From: Pycnopodia helianthoides
Taxonomy: Eukaryota > Echinodermata > Asteroidea > Forcipulatida > Asteriidae
DNA length: 64,000 bases
NCBI GenBank assembly: GCA_032158295.1
Contig: CM063246.1
Location: forward strand, 14,853,168-14,917,167
Reading direction: 5' to 3'
A program made the translations under genes and the position numbers. Positions within the stretch are counted from its first letter, which is position 1. Every line of letters starts with the position of its first letter. A model generated the notes under the pieces. That model searched no databases and had not been told where the DNA came from. It was given only the letters and a program-made list of their open reading frames with translations. Positions 35,440-46,583 of this stretch are shown in pieces.

Positions 35440-35591
35440 GAGACCATAGCGGCCAAAAGTGGCTTGTACAAACCCTAGTGGCCGCAAACGGCCGCAAGAT
35501 TTGATCTATACTTCCATTCACAGAAACAGGTTACAATGAAAGTCATGTCCAGAATTGACATTTCTCAAGGTTTCCCGTGTTGTAGACTTAC

Positions 35592-35812
35592 CATTTGTAA
35601 AATAAAACAGAATTTCTGTTTCAAAATTTAAAGACATTTTTTTACAGAAAAAAAGAGTATAACAATCAACAATAGTAGCCATGTGTGGATGTATTGTGAC
35701 GATTATACAGAAATCAATGGTCTCTAGAGTGTTAAGTAAGCCTTCTTTTGTTGAAAAATGGATCACAACTTTGTAATCTAGCTCAGAGTATGATGAGTTC
35801 GTGTCATATTTC
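35592..35812 (-). other. Candidate internal exon, unidentified
   Basis: The minus strand has TTACTTATATTGCAAG as an acceptor-like tract, 221 bases open in one frame, and ACAAATG|GTAAGTCTAC as a strong donor. The phases at the two ends are consistent (one base at each end). The product includes ELDYKVVIHFSTKEGLL and a Cys-rich middle; no domain is recognised. Base composition is AT-rich, so chance cannot be excluded. Confidence 0.3.
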
Positions 35813-36466
35813 CTTGCAATATAAGTAAAGGCAGAATAATGACTTTTCATGATGTTTTAAGTAGCCTAGCTAGCACTCATCTTACTTCACCCTAGCATTG
35901 CCTTTGTACAAAGTCAATATAATGTCATACATTTTAAGCTGCAAATTACTACTTTTTTAAAAAGAAATTGCAAAGAGAATTCTAGAAACAATGACTCAGT
36001 CAAGGAATACACAAGCTCAAAGCTAACTTCCCAAACTTTATTTTTGGTCACAACTTGAACTTTCACAAAAGTCATGTGTGTTTGTTACCAAAACAAATGC
36101 ATCATAAATCGGCCCTGCCTGTACAATACAAAGTCCGTAAATTTGACAGTTTTAATTGACCCAGAACACTACTATGGTTAATGGAATATGCCTACAACAA
36201 GGTAAAGCCATCTAGTTTTCTCACATTCAAATCGATGTGATCAAAATGAGGCTGGGAGACGCAAGGAGTCTGGCTTCTTTGGGGTTTTGAGAATCAGTAT
36301 TGGACCAAAAATTAAACGACAGTGTACAGGATTGGTTGTTATCATATCAGGAAAACAAATTATAGTGTAATATTTTTGTCAAAGATCGTGCCAGCACCAG
36401 TCCTCCAGGGATATATTTAGAAATAAAAAATGACCTGCGGCATAAACGAAAAAAATGTTGTCATGG

Positions 36467-36662
36467 CCTGGGCCAAATTTCATAGAGCTGCTTAAGCAGG
36501 AAATATTGCTTACAAATTTTCTGCTAAGCAGCAATGAGCAGGATACCAGTCACAAATGGTACATGTAACATGGTACTTTGGCTGGTAACCTTATTCTGGT
36601 AAGCATAGTTTTGTTGTGCTCAACTACTTTTTGTGCTTACGCAGCTCTATGAAATTGGACCC
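36467..36662. mobile_element. Foldback MITE, GGGCCCAATTTC family
   Basis: CATAGAGCTGCTTAAGCAGG and the right end TACGCAGCTCTATGAAATTG are inverted. Inner ACATGGTACTTTGGCTGGTA and TCTGGTAAGCATAG are shared with 24920. Confidence 0.75.
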
Positions 36663-36792
36663 TGGGCTCAATTTCATGGCTCTGCTTACTTTGTAAATAT
36701 GCGCTTACGGTCCATAGAATCATGTGTGTTTTACTAGGCGCTGTATAAGCGCAGAATTCCGTGGTAAGCAGAGCCATGAAATTGGACAGTGA
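36655..36792. mobile_element. Foldback MITE abutting the previous one
   Basis: CAATTTCATGGCTCTGCTTAC and GTAAGCAGAGCCATGAAATTG are perfect inverted ends; the inner arms GCGCTTA and TAAGCGC also pair. Confidence 0.75.
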
Positions 36793-37272
36793 TGTTTTGA
36801 ACCTGGCAGAGTCTTTTTCAAAGGCTATGACAAAACAACACACACATACAAGTATAATAGAGGAATAGAAGCAGTCAGGTGGAAAAGAAGCATGAATGCA
36901 GCACTTTGAACCGACAAGTTTTTTTATATATTTTTTTTATGGTGTGGATTATCTCCTCAAATGTCACTGGATATACAATTGGTCTTCTCAAACTAAATGC
37001 TGCACCTCCGCTTTAAGAAAGAATGCAGGTGAGAAAGCGGAACTTTTTGATGCTAGATAAGAAAGTGTGTCAGGTGTCTGTTTTACTTAGTTTATCTCCC
37101 AAGGGACCCTGAGGGATCTTTCTGTTAAGAAAACGAAAGCGTCTTAATTCACTCGCCTGTTTCGATTCGTCTTACACATGCGTGAATGCCCACTGTGATG
37201 GCATTTTCCCAATGTCATATTCTGTCAATAGCTGTCCTGAGATGACAGTTAGAGTCTACAGGGAGAAACGTC

Positions 37273-37500
37273 TTAAAGGTAAGGGTCACAGATTGGTAGA
37301 TACTCCAAAAATTAATGCCCATAATAAACTTACTTGGGAAGGAAGCACTGCAGCTGTTGATAGTAATAAACTATTTTGAGAAAGGATTCCCTTCAGGGTA
37401 ATATGGTTTGGATAATTTTTTACCCCAAAACATTTGAATCTGAGAAACGATTCATGCATGAATCGATTTTCTGAAGGGTTGACTGAAAATTCAAATTTCT
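37273..37500. mobile_element. TTAA-type MITE-like element, truncated
   Basis: Starts TTAAAGGTAAGGGTCACAG and reaches the central hairpin CTGAGAAACGATTCATGCAT; the right half is missing. Confidence 0.55.
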
Positions 37501-37509
37501 GTGGTGTCC

Positions 37510-40110
37510 GTTCATGAATGCTGCGGCAAGAGATGTGGTTAGTATTCAGTTATAAGCATTGACCGGTATAAATTATTTTTTTCTGTTGTTAGAAAACAAT
37601 GTCTTGTATAAATACAATAGCCCTCTGTACTAATGACATCACTTTTGCTCAACATACCTGTACGTCAGACAAACTTTCCACCACCTAGCTCTCACGCGAT
37701 CACCGCATCTGTGCGCCAGACTGCAGCATGCAGTCAATACACGCAAGTACACAATAAAGCTTGGACCAAACGCATGCCTATGACACGTTGTCTGAGATCC
37801 GGGTACTAAGCTTTTTTTTTAGCATTAGTGCGGAGTGCTATTGATGAGTTTGATCCTTAGACACTCCATCATTGAAATTGATCTTGAATTTAGTGTTGTG
37901 TACTTGCAAAGATACAAACACTATAATAAAAAACTCCAAACAAGAAACTTTCAAAATAAAAGTATGTAAAGCCTTGACATGTAGTAGGTTTAAAAAACAA
38001 GCAATGCTTGGGACGTGCATCCTCCTCGTTGCATTGTTTTAGCAAAACGTCTAAGACAGAGGAACACAACAAGAACAACTCTCTTGGAAATAAACATGTC
38101 ACTACTCTTAAGACGTTTGACTAGCCAATCAGTGCCGCTACAGTCTGAGTCCGTCAGTATTTCATCAGAGGGCTCAGTAACCTTTCCTTCTACAGCTTTT
38201 GAACTAAGGCTCTAAAGATGCGCACATAAAACATCGTCAAACATGACAATTCATAGGCGCCTAATCTGAAGGGTGAATTCGGCCAAAGAACTCCAGCAAC
38301 CGATTTCGAGAAACTTTGCGCAACTGCGTAAGTCCATTTGCGCAGGTCCACTCGCGCAAGGTTTCTTGTATTTAGTGATGCGAACTACTGCACAGTGGTG
38401 TATATTTTTGTGGCAGATTCAATTAAACCTCCACCCAGTTTTACAGGTTTTTTTAATTAACTAGCGTTCTCCACTTACAATCTACGCTACATTCACGAAC
38501 AACAATTGCCATTTTCATTATTCATCCAAATTAACCAAACCAAGGCTGGAGGGAAAACAACTATTCTTGTCCGTTGAATTAGCACTGTCCTTGCCAATGG
38601 ATAGACAGGGAATCTGACAAACATGGTCAGAGAGTGATTACATGTAGGATTGGGCCCAAGGCATCATACAGGTATGAGATTTGCAAAATGTGAAAATTCC
38701 TGAAAATGGCCTGCAGGCCTAGGGGTTATAACCCTTACTCCAGACCTGGAAACTCACAGATGTTATAAGTTACGAGCTTTAAAGACTGCCTCACCAGAAA
38801 TACAAAACTACAGGTTTTGTCCCAATGTGGACTTTTTCTTTCTCCCTGTTGGGCATTGCTTTATTTCTCTCTCAAAAAAATTCTAGACTCTAGAAGATAT
38901 TGAGAAATTCCAAAATCAGGAGAAGTCACATGTCTGATAATACATCATTGGGTTGGAATTTTCATTAAAAAAAAAAAAGAACTTTCTCAATCTCTGGATT
39001 TTACACCATACAACCACCATGTGAAAAATTCACATAAAGTGATCACCACTTCGATAAAACAACAAATAATGGTTTATGTCCTTTTCAGGGATTTTGTTCC
39101 CTGTTCGATTTGGCAAATCAAAATAAAAACTCGGTGCTGGTACACTTTTTTCCACACACGGCAGTATTCCATATAGCAAGACCTCTCATGACATTTGATA
39201 CTGGTATTAAGCTCAAAGAAAGAAGGATTTCCGTTCACTGAAACCAAACTACGAGGGGTCGACTGCCCTTTCTTCTACAGGGTCGTTGACTCTAGTTATA
39301 CAGGATTTTTTCTCCAACTTAATTGTGCTGAACACGAAATAATGGGTAGCACATGAAATGGCTTGGAAAGACCAGTAGTGCATGCACCCTGATGACAGCC
39401 AGACATCAGTCAGTGTCTCTGTGATCACCTTTATCCAAAAAAAACATCTAGTCGTAACTTGGGATTTATAACTGCCTGTTGGGAAAACAATCTAGAACTA
39501 CGCTTTGTGCAAACACCATGAAATAATCTCTGTAAAATGAAGTGTGGCAGTTCTGAAAGGAACTCAAAGTTTCGATCAGTACTCTCTAATCGTCTTCAGG
39601 AGAAGAGCTGCATTACACTTAAACCACTTGTTCTTTTCACAACCACCACACCTCAATTAAGACATTAAAACATGGTGTTAAGGCAAACCTTAGCTCAAGA
39701 CTTTTAAAAGTAACTGACCCAAATTGAAAGGGACGATAGAGACAGTGGTTTTTTAAAAGTCAATGTTGAATCTCATCAAAATGCGAAACAGTTCATTTAA
39801 AGTTTTTGTCTCATGTTTTTGGCTGCAAACGTGTCCATGTTTGAGATGTCATGCATGTCCAAGTGTTTGAAAATCGCTATGTGAAAATGTATAGAAACTC
39901 AATAATTTTCATCAAAAAGAATCTTGGGTGAGATTGTACGAAAAATTACAAATCCTGAAAGTTTGATAACATCATCGTCTTGGTCTGAAGATGAAGCTCA
40001 CTGAAGAAATAGGTTGTTATATTTCAGAGGTTTGTAGAGTCTTAACATCACCACTAATAGAAATATACAAGTTTGAATATAACAAGAGCCAGGTCTTTAA
40101 ATCTCTGTGA
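37510..40110. other. No gene recognised
   Basis: Mostly unique-looking AT-rich DNA. A reverse-oriented dispersed motif (TTTCGATCAGTACTCTCTAA) lies at 39573. Confidence 0.35.
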
Positions 40111-40214
40111 TGGGGAGTTTGCCTCTCTCAAGAAAATCTGAAGAGCAAAGGGTGGCCATTGGAAAATCCTAAAGTCAGAACAAAGTCTGACAAGTCACAA
40201 GCCTGGACTTGTAC

Positions 40215-40433
40215 CTGTAATGTACCATATACATGAATTTCTACAAGCGTACCATCACTTCCTTTTGCTTTGGCAACATTAATGAGTTCATCAGTTACGG
40301 GTAAAACACTACAATCGCCGACAACTGGGTGGTTCCCGAGAACCAATGAAAAAAACACTTTCCTACCCATGTGTCTGATCCAACATGTTGAATCATTTGT
40401 ACCCATTAATGGCAATGTGCGATTGCTCACACA
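40215..40433 (-). CDS. Candidate internal exon of an unidentified host gene
   Basis: This is the best host exon candidate. On the minus strand AAGTGCTTCCTCAG precedes the segment and TTACAG|GTACAAG ends it. The length is 219 bases, exactly 73 codons, phase 0 at both ends. The peptide starts CVSNRTLPLMGTND and ends KGSDGTLVEIHVYGTLQ, with a mixed, globular-looking composition and one N-glycosylation sequon (NDS). The frame remains open on both sides, giving a 121-codon ORF. I do not recognise the family. No partner exon was found nearby. Confidence 0.4.
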
Positions 40434-40864
40434 CTGAGGAAGCACTTGAAGATCCTCCCATGACCACAAAAAGACATTTGATAATGAGGCCATTAGAGGA
40501 AGAAGACTTCACTTATAAGAACTGGGAGGCGCAGTATGGAGCGACACCTATTAGGCAATTACTCCTCCACAACTGAAATCCTAATTTCTCCCACGTTAAT
40601 TGGACATGATTTTAATGGTAATTGCCCTTGGCCAGACGTACAGGCTTGCCTGGAAAATGTGGTTGGTTGCCCTTTCAATCATGTGTCTATTCTTAAAGAG
40701 ACTGATACATTAAAGGTTTTGGAAACAGCACATTCATTCCAATTCACCAGTTTTCATTAGCACATAGTACAACCAACCTTTAAAGGACCAAACAATATCC
40801 AAGGGATTTTGTGCATGTTCATAATGACACAGGCCTGGAATTTCATGCAGGAGGCAATAGTGGC

Positions 40865-42228
40865 AATTGCCTCCATGCCCCCGGTCATTGCCTTGGTGCC
40901 TCCATGCCTATGGTTATTGCAGTGGTGCCTCCATGCCCCTATTCATTGCCTTAGTGCCTCCATGCCCCTGGTTATTGCATTAGTGCCTTCATGCCCCTGG
41001 TTATTGCATTGGTGCCTCTATGCCACTGGTTATTGCCTTGGTGCCTCTATGCCCATAGTCATTGCCTTAGTGCCTCCATGCCCCTGGTTATTGCTTGGTG
41101 CCTCTATGCCCCTGGTTATTGTCTTGGTGCCTCTATGCCCATAGTCATTGCCTTAGTGCCTCCATGCCCCTGGTTATTGGCTTGATGCCTCTTAGCCCCT
41201 GGTTATTGTCTCGGTGCCTCTTTGCTTCTGGTTATTGTCTTGGTGCCTCTTTGCCCCTGGTTATTGTCTTGGTGCCTCTATGCCCCTGGTTATTGTCTTG
41301 GTGCCTCTATGCCCATAGTCATTGCCTTAGTGCCTCCATGCCCCTGGTTATTGTCTTGGTGCCTCTTTGCCCCGGTTATTGTCTTGGTGCCTCTTTGCAC
41401 CTGGTTATTGTCTTGGTGCCTCTTTGCCCCTGGTTATTGTCTTGGTGCCTCTTTGCCCCTGGTTATTGTCTTGGTGCCTCTTTGCCCCTGGTTATTGTCT
41501 TGGTGCCTCTTTGCCCCTGGTTATTGTCTCGGTGCCTCTATGCCCTGGTTATTGTCTTGGTGCCTCTTTGCCCCTGGTTATTGTCTTGGTGCCTCTATGC
41601 CCCTGGTTATTGTCTTTGTGCCTCTATGCCATAGTCATTGCCTTAGTGCTTCCATGCCCCTGGTTATTGGCTTGATGCCTCTTAGCCCCTGGTTATTGTC
41701 TTGGTGCCTCTTTGCCCCTGGTTATTGTCTTGGTGCCTCTTTGCCCCTGGTTATTGTCCTTGGTGCCTCTATGCCCCTGGTTATTGTCTTGGTGCCTCTA
41801 TGCCCATAGTCATTGCCTTAGTGCCTCCATGCCCTGGTTATTGGCTTGATGCCTCTTAGCCCCTGGTTATTGCATTGGTGCCTCCATGCCCTGGTTATTG
41901 TCTTGGTGCCTCTTTGCCCCTGGTTATTGTCTTGGTGCCTCTTTGCCCCGGTTATTGTCTTGGTGCCTCTTTGCCCCCGGTTATTGTCTTGGTGCCTCTT
42001 TGCCCCTGGTTATTGTCTTGGTGCCTCCATGCCCTGTTATTGTCTTGGTGCCTCTCTGCCCCTGGTTATTGTCTTGGTGCCTCTATGCCCCTGGTTATTG
42101 TCTTGGTGCCTCTATGCCCTGGTTATTGCATTGGTGCCTCTATGCCCTGGTTATTGTCTTGGTGCCCCCATGCCCCTGCAGTCATTGCATTGGTCCCTCT
42201 ATGCCCCCCGGTCATTTCCTTGGTGCTC
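40865..42228 (+). repeat. 28-bp minisatellite, about 48 copies
   Basis: The core TGGTTATTGTCTTGGTGCCT repeats every 28 bp with variants (GCATT or CCTTA for GTCTT; TTTGCC, TATGCC or CCATGCC). Since 28 is not a multiple of 3, the array is open in all three forward frames and yields overlapping ORFs with the same peptide. It is a satellite, not a gene. Flanking segments resemble the GCC-rich dispersed repeat at 33365. Confidence 0.95.
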
Positions 42229-42325
42229 GTTGTCATGTTCTGGCTGAAATTTACATTTCCCTCATAGAGGTGCCCTTTACCAACGAAAAAATTGCTTTGC
42301 CCCTACAAGGTGCATACATTGGGCA
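42229..42325 (+). repeat. Dispersed repeat fragment flanking the minisatellite
   Basis: TTCTGGCTGAAATTTACATT and AGAGGTGCCCTTTACCAACG resemble the right part of the GCC-rich dispersed repeat. Confidence 0.35.
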
Positions 42326-42334
42326 GTAGCAGTT

Positions 42335-43010
42335 AAGCGCCAAGAAATACTCACATAAACTTATGTTTCAATTTTTTTGTATACAATTTGACAACTCAGA
42401 TTAGTATTTTACAATATCCAGGATAAAAATAAATCATATCTAGATTTAGCCTAAATAAGCTTCTGTTGGTGACGATATCGATGGGTCGTCAATTCGCATG
42501 TCACTGGGGTCAAAACCTTAGAAAAAGTAACACAAATGCTCACTGAAAACTTGGCTCTATCCCTTCATAGGCCCTATATTTTCCTATATTTTGAGGATGA
42601 CTGGATCCCCTCAGACTGATGGGTGTCTAGTAAAGTCAATGAAGCAGAAATTATTTTTTATTTTTTTGTTTGGGGGGGGGGGAGGTTCCACATAGAAAAG
42701 AAAGATACCCAACACCAAACTGATTAAAATCTACAATGCCAATAATTTGATCAATTTTTTCAGAGTAGAAATCGTCATGGCAACATTTCCTGCGTGTTGT
42801 TTTCGCATTTGGTAATGCTGCTCTTTATTCTGAAGGTGTTTATTTTTTGTCTTCTTCTTTTTCATCCCTCCCGACTTAAAAAAAAAAAATACAGGAGACG
42901 GAGATTACATGCGAGACGAGGATGTAAGTCTAGCATCTCAAGGTCTGACATGCGAAGCAACAAATTATGCCTTCCTCTTACTGGGACGTTTTATCTTGTT
43001 TCCCCGTTTC
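42335..43010. other. No gene recognised
   Basis: T-run to G-run junction at 42657-42683 and poly-A near 42878. No supported gene. Confidence 0.4.
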
Positions 43011-43015
43011 ATAAA

Positions 43016-43333
43016 TCAACTATTTACTTTGCTCTTTTTATATGCAGTCGCAAATCCTCTTATGTTTAGAAAATGCATTGTCAAAGTATGAAGTAGGGAG
43101 TATAAATCATCTATAAAGAAATGTCCATCAAGGTCTCTTAATATGCGGCAATGTGCTTGCAGTTTAACAGAGTGAAGATACAATGATTGCGGTTTCTTGA
43201 GGATGGCCTTATGTGATGCTGTATATTCAAGCCTCGAGGTAGAGATTGAACCTGAGAGTAATCTTACACACTCCAGGGCCTTTGTGGCAGGCAAGATGCT
43301 ACACTGGTCACATGAGAAATTAAAAAAAAAAAT
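43016..43333 (-). CDS. Candidate terminal exon of an unidentified host gene
   Basis: A 108-codon minus-strand ORF follows a long T-rich tract and ACCAG (acceptor-like, exon start about 43316) and ends at a stop. The peptide contains ATKALECVRLLSG and LYLHSVKLQAHCRILRDL, helical in character with leucine/histidine/cysteine spacing reminiscent of TPR-type helices. That likeness is weak and no family is assigned. There is no downstream GT donor before the stop, so a last coding exon is the natural reading. Confidence 0.3.
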   Translation of the reverse strand: MFFFNFSCDQCSILPATKALECVRLLSGSISTSRLEYTASHKAILKKPQSLYLHSVKLQAHCRILRDLDGHFFIDDLYSLLHTLTMHFLNIRGFATAYKKSKVNS

Positions 43334-43559
43334 TGTTTTCATGTTTCCTCATGAATTCAAGTAACAGCCGAACAAGTTTTGAGATGTGGCCCCTCTTTAC
43401 ACATGAGAAGTTGACAAAAAAGTTAGACAGTGCTATCTCATGCCTACATAAAGTCCAGGCTCTGTGGCTCTTTTGTAAATGTGACGAAGCAGAGGTCTGC
43501 CCTTGGTCTAAGGATACAACCCTATGAGCTCACAGGGTGACACATTTTACAGATTCTCT

Positions 43560-44000
43560 ACATCAGCACGATGGAAAAATACTGCGTTTTTGTTATTGTT
43601 GTTTGTTTATTTTTATATAACTACCCTAAGCTCTTGTTACTTGTACTGATGTTTGTGCATTTATTTTGAGTGGTTTGTTTAAGTATGTGTTTTTTATTAT
43701 TCATATTTGAGCCTCTTTTATTGCTACCTGTAAGCTAATTGTTTCAGTAAATTAAGTTGTTTTGTGGTTAGATGGGTTTTGTAGGGGGGGTATTTAAATG
43801 TATATAAGCACTATGCAAATCAGCCTTTGGGCAGCAAGGAGTGTTTTTAATAAAACAATAATAAGAAGAAGACAACTACATCTTTGAAATAATCCTGAAA
43901 TCACAAGAACCTGACAAATACGAGACTTGTACTAAGAGATGATATCACTGCATCAACCTGGATCTAAACTGATCAAGTAAGTCCTTTAAAGAGGAAATTG
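43560..44000. other. No gene recognised
   Basis: AT-rich with ATA/AAG runs. Confidence 0.4.
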
Positions 44001-44004
44001 ACCA

Positions 44005-44152
44005 GGGCTGGATTTCTCAAATAGCTCACAAGATTGATCTTAAGACTTCACAAAGAGTTAAGATCTTCGCTGTGTATCCATCTTAATTGCTAAGCAAAGT
44101 GTGATGACAACTCATCTTAAGATGTACCTTGGTGCTTTGTGAAATCCCGCCC
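44005..44152. mobile_element. Foldback MITE with GGATTTCTCAAA ends
   Basis: GGATTTCTCAAATAGCTCAC pairs with the complement of CTTGGTGCTTTGTGAAATCC; internal TCTTAAGA-rich arms also pair. Confidence 0.6.
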
Positions 44153-44514
44153 CCTCAGATGTTTCACACCCACACAAAAAATGATTCTGAGGGAATTAAT
44201 GAATAAAATACTTTTTAGTCTCTTAAAATTTTTCAAAGCAACTCCGAAGCGACCTGAGTGCTAAATTTAATTTGGCGGAACTTAATTTTCTGGAAGATTA
44301 CACAGCAGCTGTTTGAATAGTCTTAATTGAGGTGTTCGTGCAGCAGCGCGAACAACTCATTGTTTTTGTTCGGTTTTTTTTATATATTTTTTTTTTAGTT
44401 TTTCTTCTTCTTCTCAGTGGGCTTTGTCCACAAAAAAAATGCATACTTGTGGGGCCTATATCAACTGGAAACTTTACATGTAGGTTGATTGTAACTAGGA
44501 GATGAAACAGAAGT

Positions 44515-45183
44515 TGTGGCGCCATGATGACGTCATCTGGTGTCAAATTACAAGCAATTTAAGTTCAAAAAGTGACGTCATGCCAATGCCTGTATGTCTC
44601 TGAATAGTATAGCTAGAGTAGTTACATTTGGTCATATGACAGACAAAGACATGGGCAACATTTGAAAACTTAACGCAAAATTCACATGACCTTTACTTCC
44701 GGTCGTACCGGAAGGTCAAAGTCTGCCTTTGTGTTTTTTCGTGAAAAATGTCATTTTTCGGGCATAACTCAAGATCAGAATTGAATTGAACATTGAAACA
44801 CATCAGACATGTGAACCTCAATATTAAGACGACACAAACTCGATGATGTCATGATGACGTCATCAGGTTTTGAACGACAATAAATGAAAGTTTAATATTT
44901 GTAAAAAATCATAACTCGTGAACCGCATGTTGGATTTTTACAATCGACACATCATCAGACAGGTCGTTGAAAGTTTAACAAACCTTACACAAAGTTTGAC
45001 CCCATTCGACCTTAACTTCCGGTTCAAATCGGAAGTTGAAAATTTCAAAAATTCATATCTCAAAAACTACTTTTACTTTAGTCACAATTTTTACATCAGG
45101 TTATAGGTCCTTGAGCTTTCTCAAACTTTTGCGCAGAGATAATATCAATTTGACCTTAACTTCCGGTCGAAATCAGACGTTAA
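44515..45183. repeat. Degenerate repeat region with TGACGTCA and ACTTCCGGT motifs
   Basis: ATGACGTCAT-type palindromes occur at about 44528, 44571 and 44852. ACTTCCGGT occurs at about 44695, 45014 and 45158, usually after GACCTT and often followed by the inverted CGGAAG. Similar blocks recur inside the duplicated segment at 45450 and 45613. This looks like a dispersed element body rather than a gene. Confidence 0.45.
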
Positions 45184-45903
45184 AGCCCACGAGTGTGATT
45201 ACCCGCGTTTAAACTGTGTATAGTGCTAAAGCACTGTGGCTGGCTGTTCCGCTCTACTGATCACAGGAGGGCAAAGTCCATTTGGCATTAGGCTATGCAT
45301 AGAGCAAGGCTGTATGGGCTATGTTGGTCAAATCCAAATGTGATCATTTTTGCCAGATAACAAAAGAAACACCTTGCAAGATCACGCAACCTTCAAACTC
45401 CGCACATAGTTAGCTCTTTACCTGTAGAAGACAACGCTTTCTTGGCGTCATAATGACGTCATCATGTGGTTCAATTAAATTGAAATAAAGTTTGATATTT
45501 GAAAAATTCTTAACTTATGAACCGTGCATGGATTTTTACAATCCATACATCATCGGAGAGGTCTTCCAAAAATAAACAAATGCTACACAAGGTGTGACCT
45601 CAATTGACCTTGACTTCCGGTTGAAAGTAGAAGTTAAGTATTAACGTTTGCATTTATTTCCTGTGTAATAAATGTACTTTCCGTGAAATTTCAAAAGCTA
45701 TCAACAATTTTTTCATCGATTTAATTAAACACTGACCCCTTTGATAGCCGAACACCTCAGTGTTTGTTTGTACAAACACTTAAGCTCTAGTGATTATTGC
45801 TTCTATTAACCCTACTTTAAAAACAATTTTTCCAATAATGGAGGGATCTGAAAGCTCTGATAGGAATACTCAATTTCATTTCATTTTGTTTAATTTATTC
45901 TAG

Positions 45904-46132
45904 TTGTGAAGCCAAGGACTCTCAGAAAGGCAAACGTTATCGCTTTACTAGCCAAGAACCCAACGGAGAGAAGACAAGGAAAGAAGTTTTAGTTTTAGAT
46001 AGGAGAGGAAAACCCCAGATAAGCAATCCGGTAGGGACTGAAAACCCAATCCACATAGTGCCCCCAGCATGATTCGAACCGGGGTCCTAGAGGTGGAAGG
46101 CAAGGAAAGATACTACTACGCCAACCCGACCC
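45904..46132 (-). mobile_element. tRNA-derived SINE (family 1) in unit 1
   Basis: The minus strand reads GGGTTGGCGTAGTAGTATC (A-box) and CCCGGTTCGAATCATG (B-box), then the family 1 body to CTTGGCTTCAC. Confidence 0.75.
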
Positions 46133-46186
46133 TCAATAGACAATTATCCACACTGCTTTGTAAACATCTTAATCTAGCTTGCATAA

Positions 46187-46478
46187 CAGATTTTAGGCCA
46201 AGTCTTTGAGCCTCAAATAATTTATTACTACTAGACAGGCTGGTGGGTTGCCGTGGGGCATATTTTGCTTCGTGGTCGGATGTTGGTGCAATTAACTGAC
46301 CATGTGTTACAAATTAACTTCCCATTGGTCTTTTATTTGTTTCACGGCTTGCGGGCAGCGTCCCCCCTTGGATCCACCATGGATCCACTGTCCACGTGGC
46401 AAAGACAGTCACTTTTGTTTGAGCAGTCCTTGTATTAACTTGTTTTCTTGTGCTTAAGAAATACAGTTTCGTTAAATT
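46187..46478 (+). repeat. Terminal repeat A1 of the truncated retrotransposon copy
   Basis: 292 bp starting CAGATTTTAGGCCAAG and ending TTTCGTTAAATT. Appears identical to 49715-50006 and 55189-55480. Confidence 0.9.
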
Positions 46479-46583
46479 GTTCATTCCTTCATCTTTGTTT
46501 GCTGTTATTTGGAGTTTCGTTGGTTGTTATCCTTCATCGTTGTTTGCTGTTATTTTGAGTTTCGTCCACTTTTTGGTTCGAGG
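46479..46583 (+). other. 5' leader of the element (copy 1)
   Basis: Lies between A1 and the gag ATG. It contains a two-copy 43-bp direct repeat based on TTTGTTTGCTGTTATTT and GAGTTTCGT. The same leader is at 50007-50111. Confidence 0.6.

Noticed and set aside
40809..42329. Six overlapping forward ORFs of 64-195 codons with repeated peptides
   Set aside because: They are the three frames of a 28-bp satellite; a period not divisible by three makes all frames open.
46509..46583. N-terminal extension of gag from a TTG codon
   Set aside because: Animal translation favours ATG; the first ATG at 46584 follows a leader and begins a basic gag-like N-terminus.
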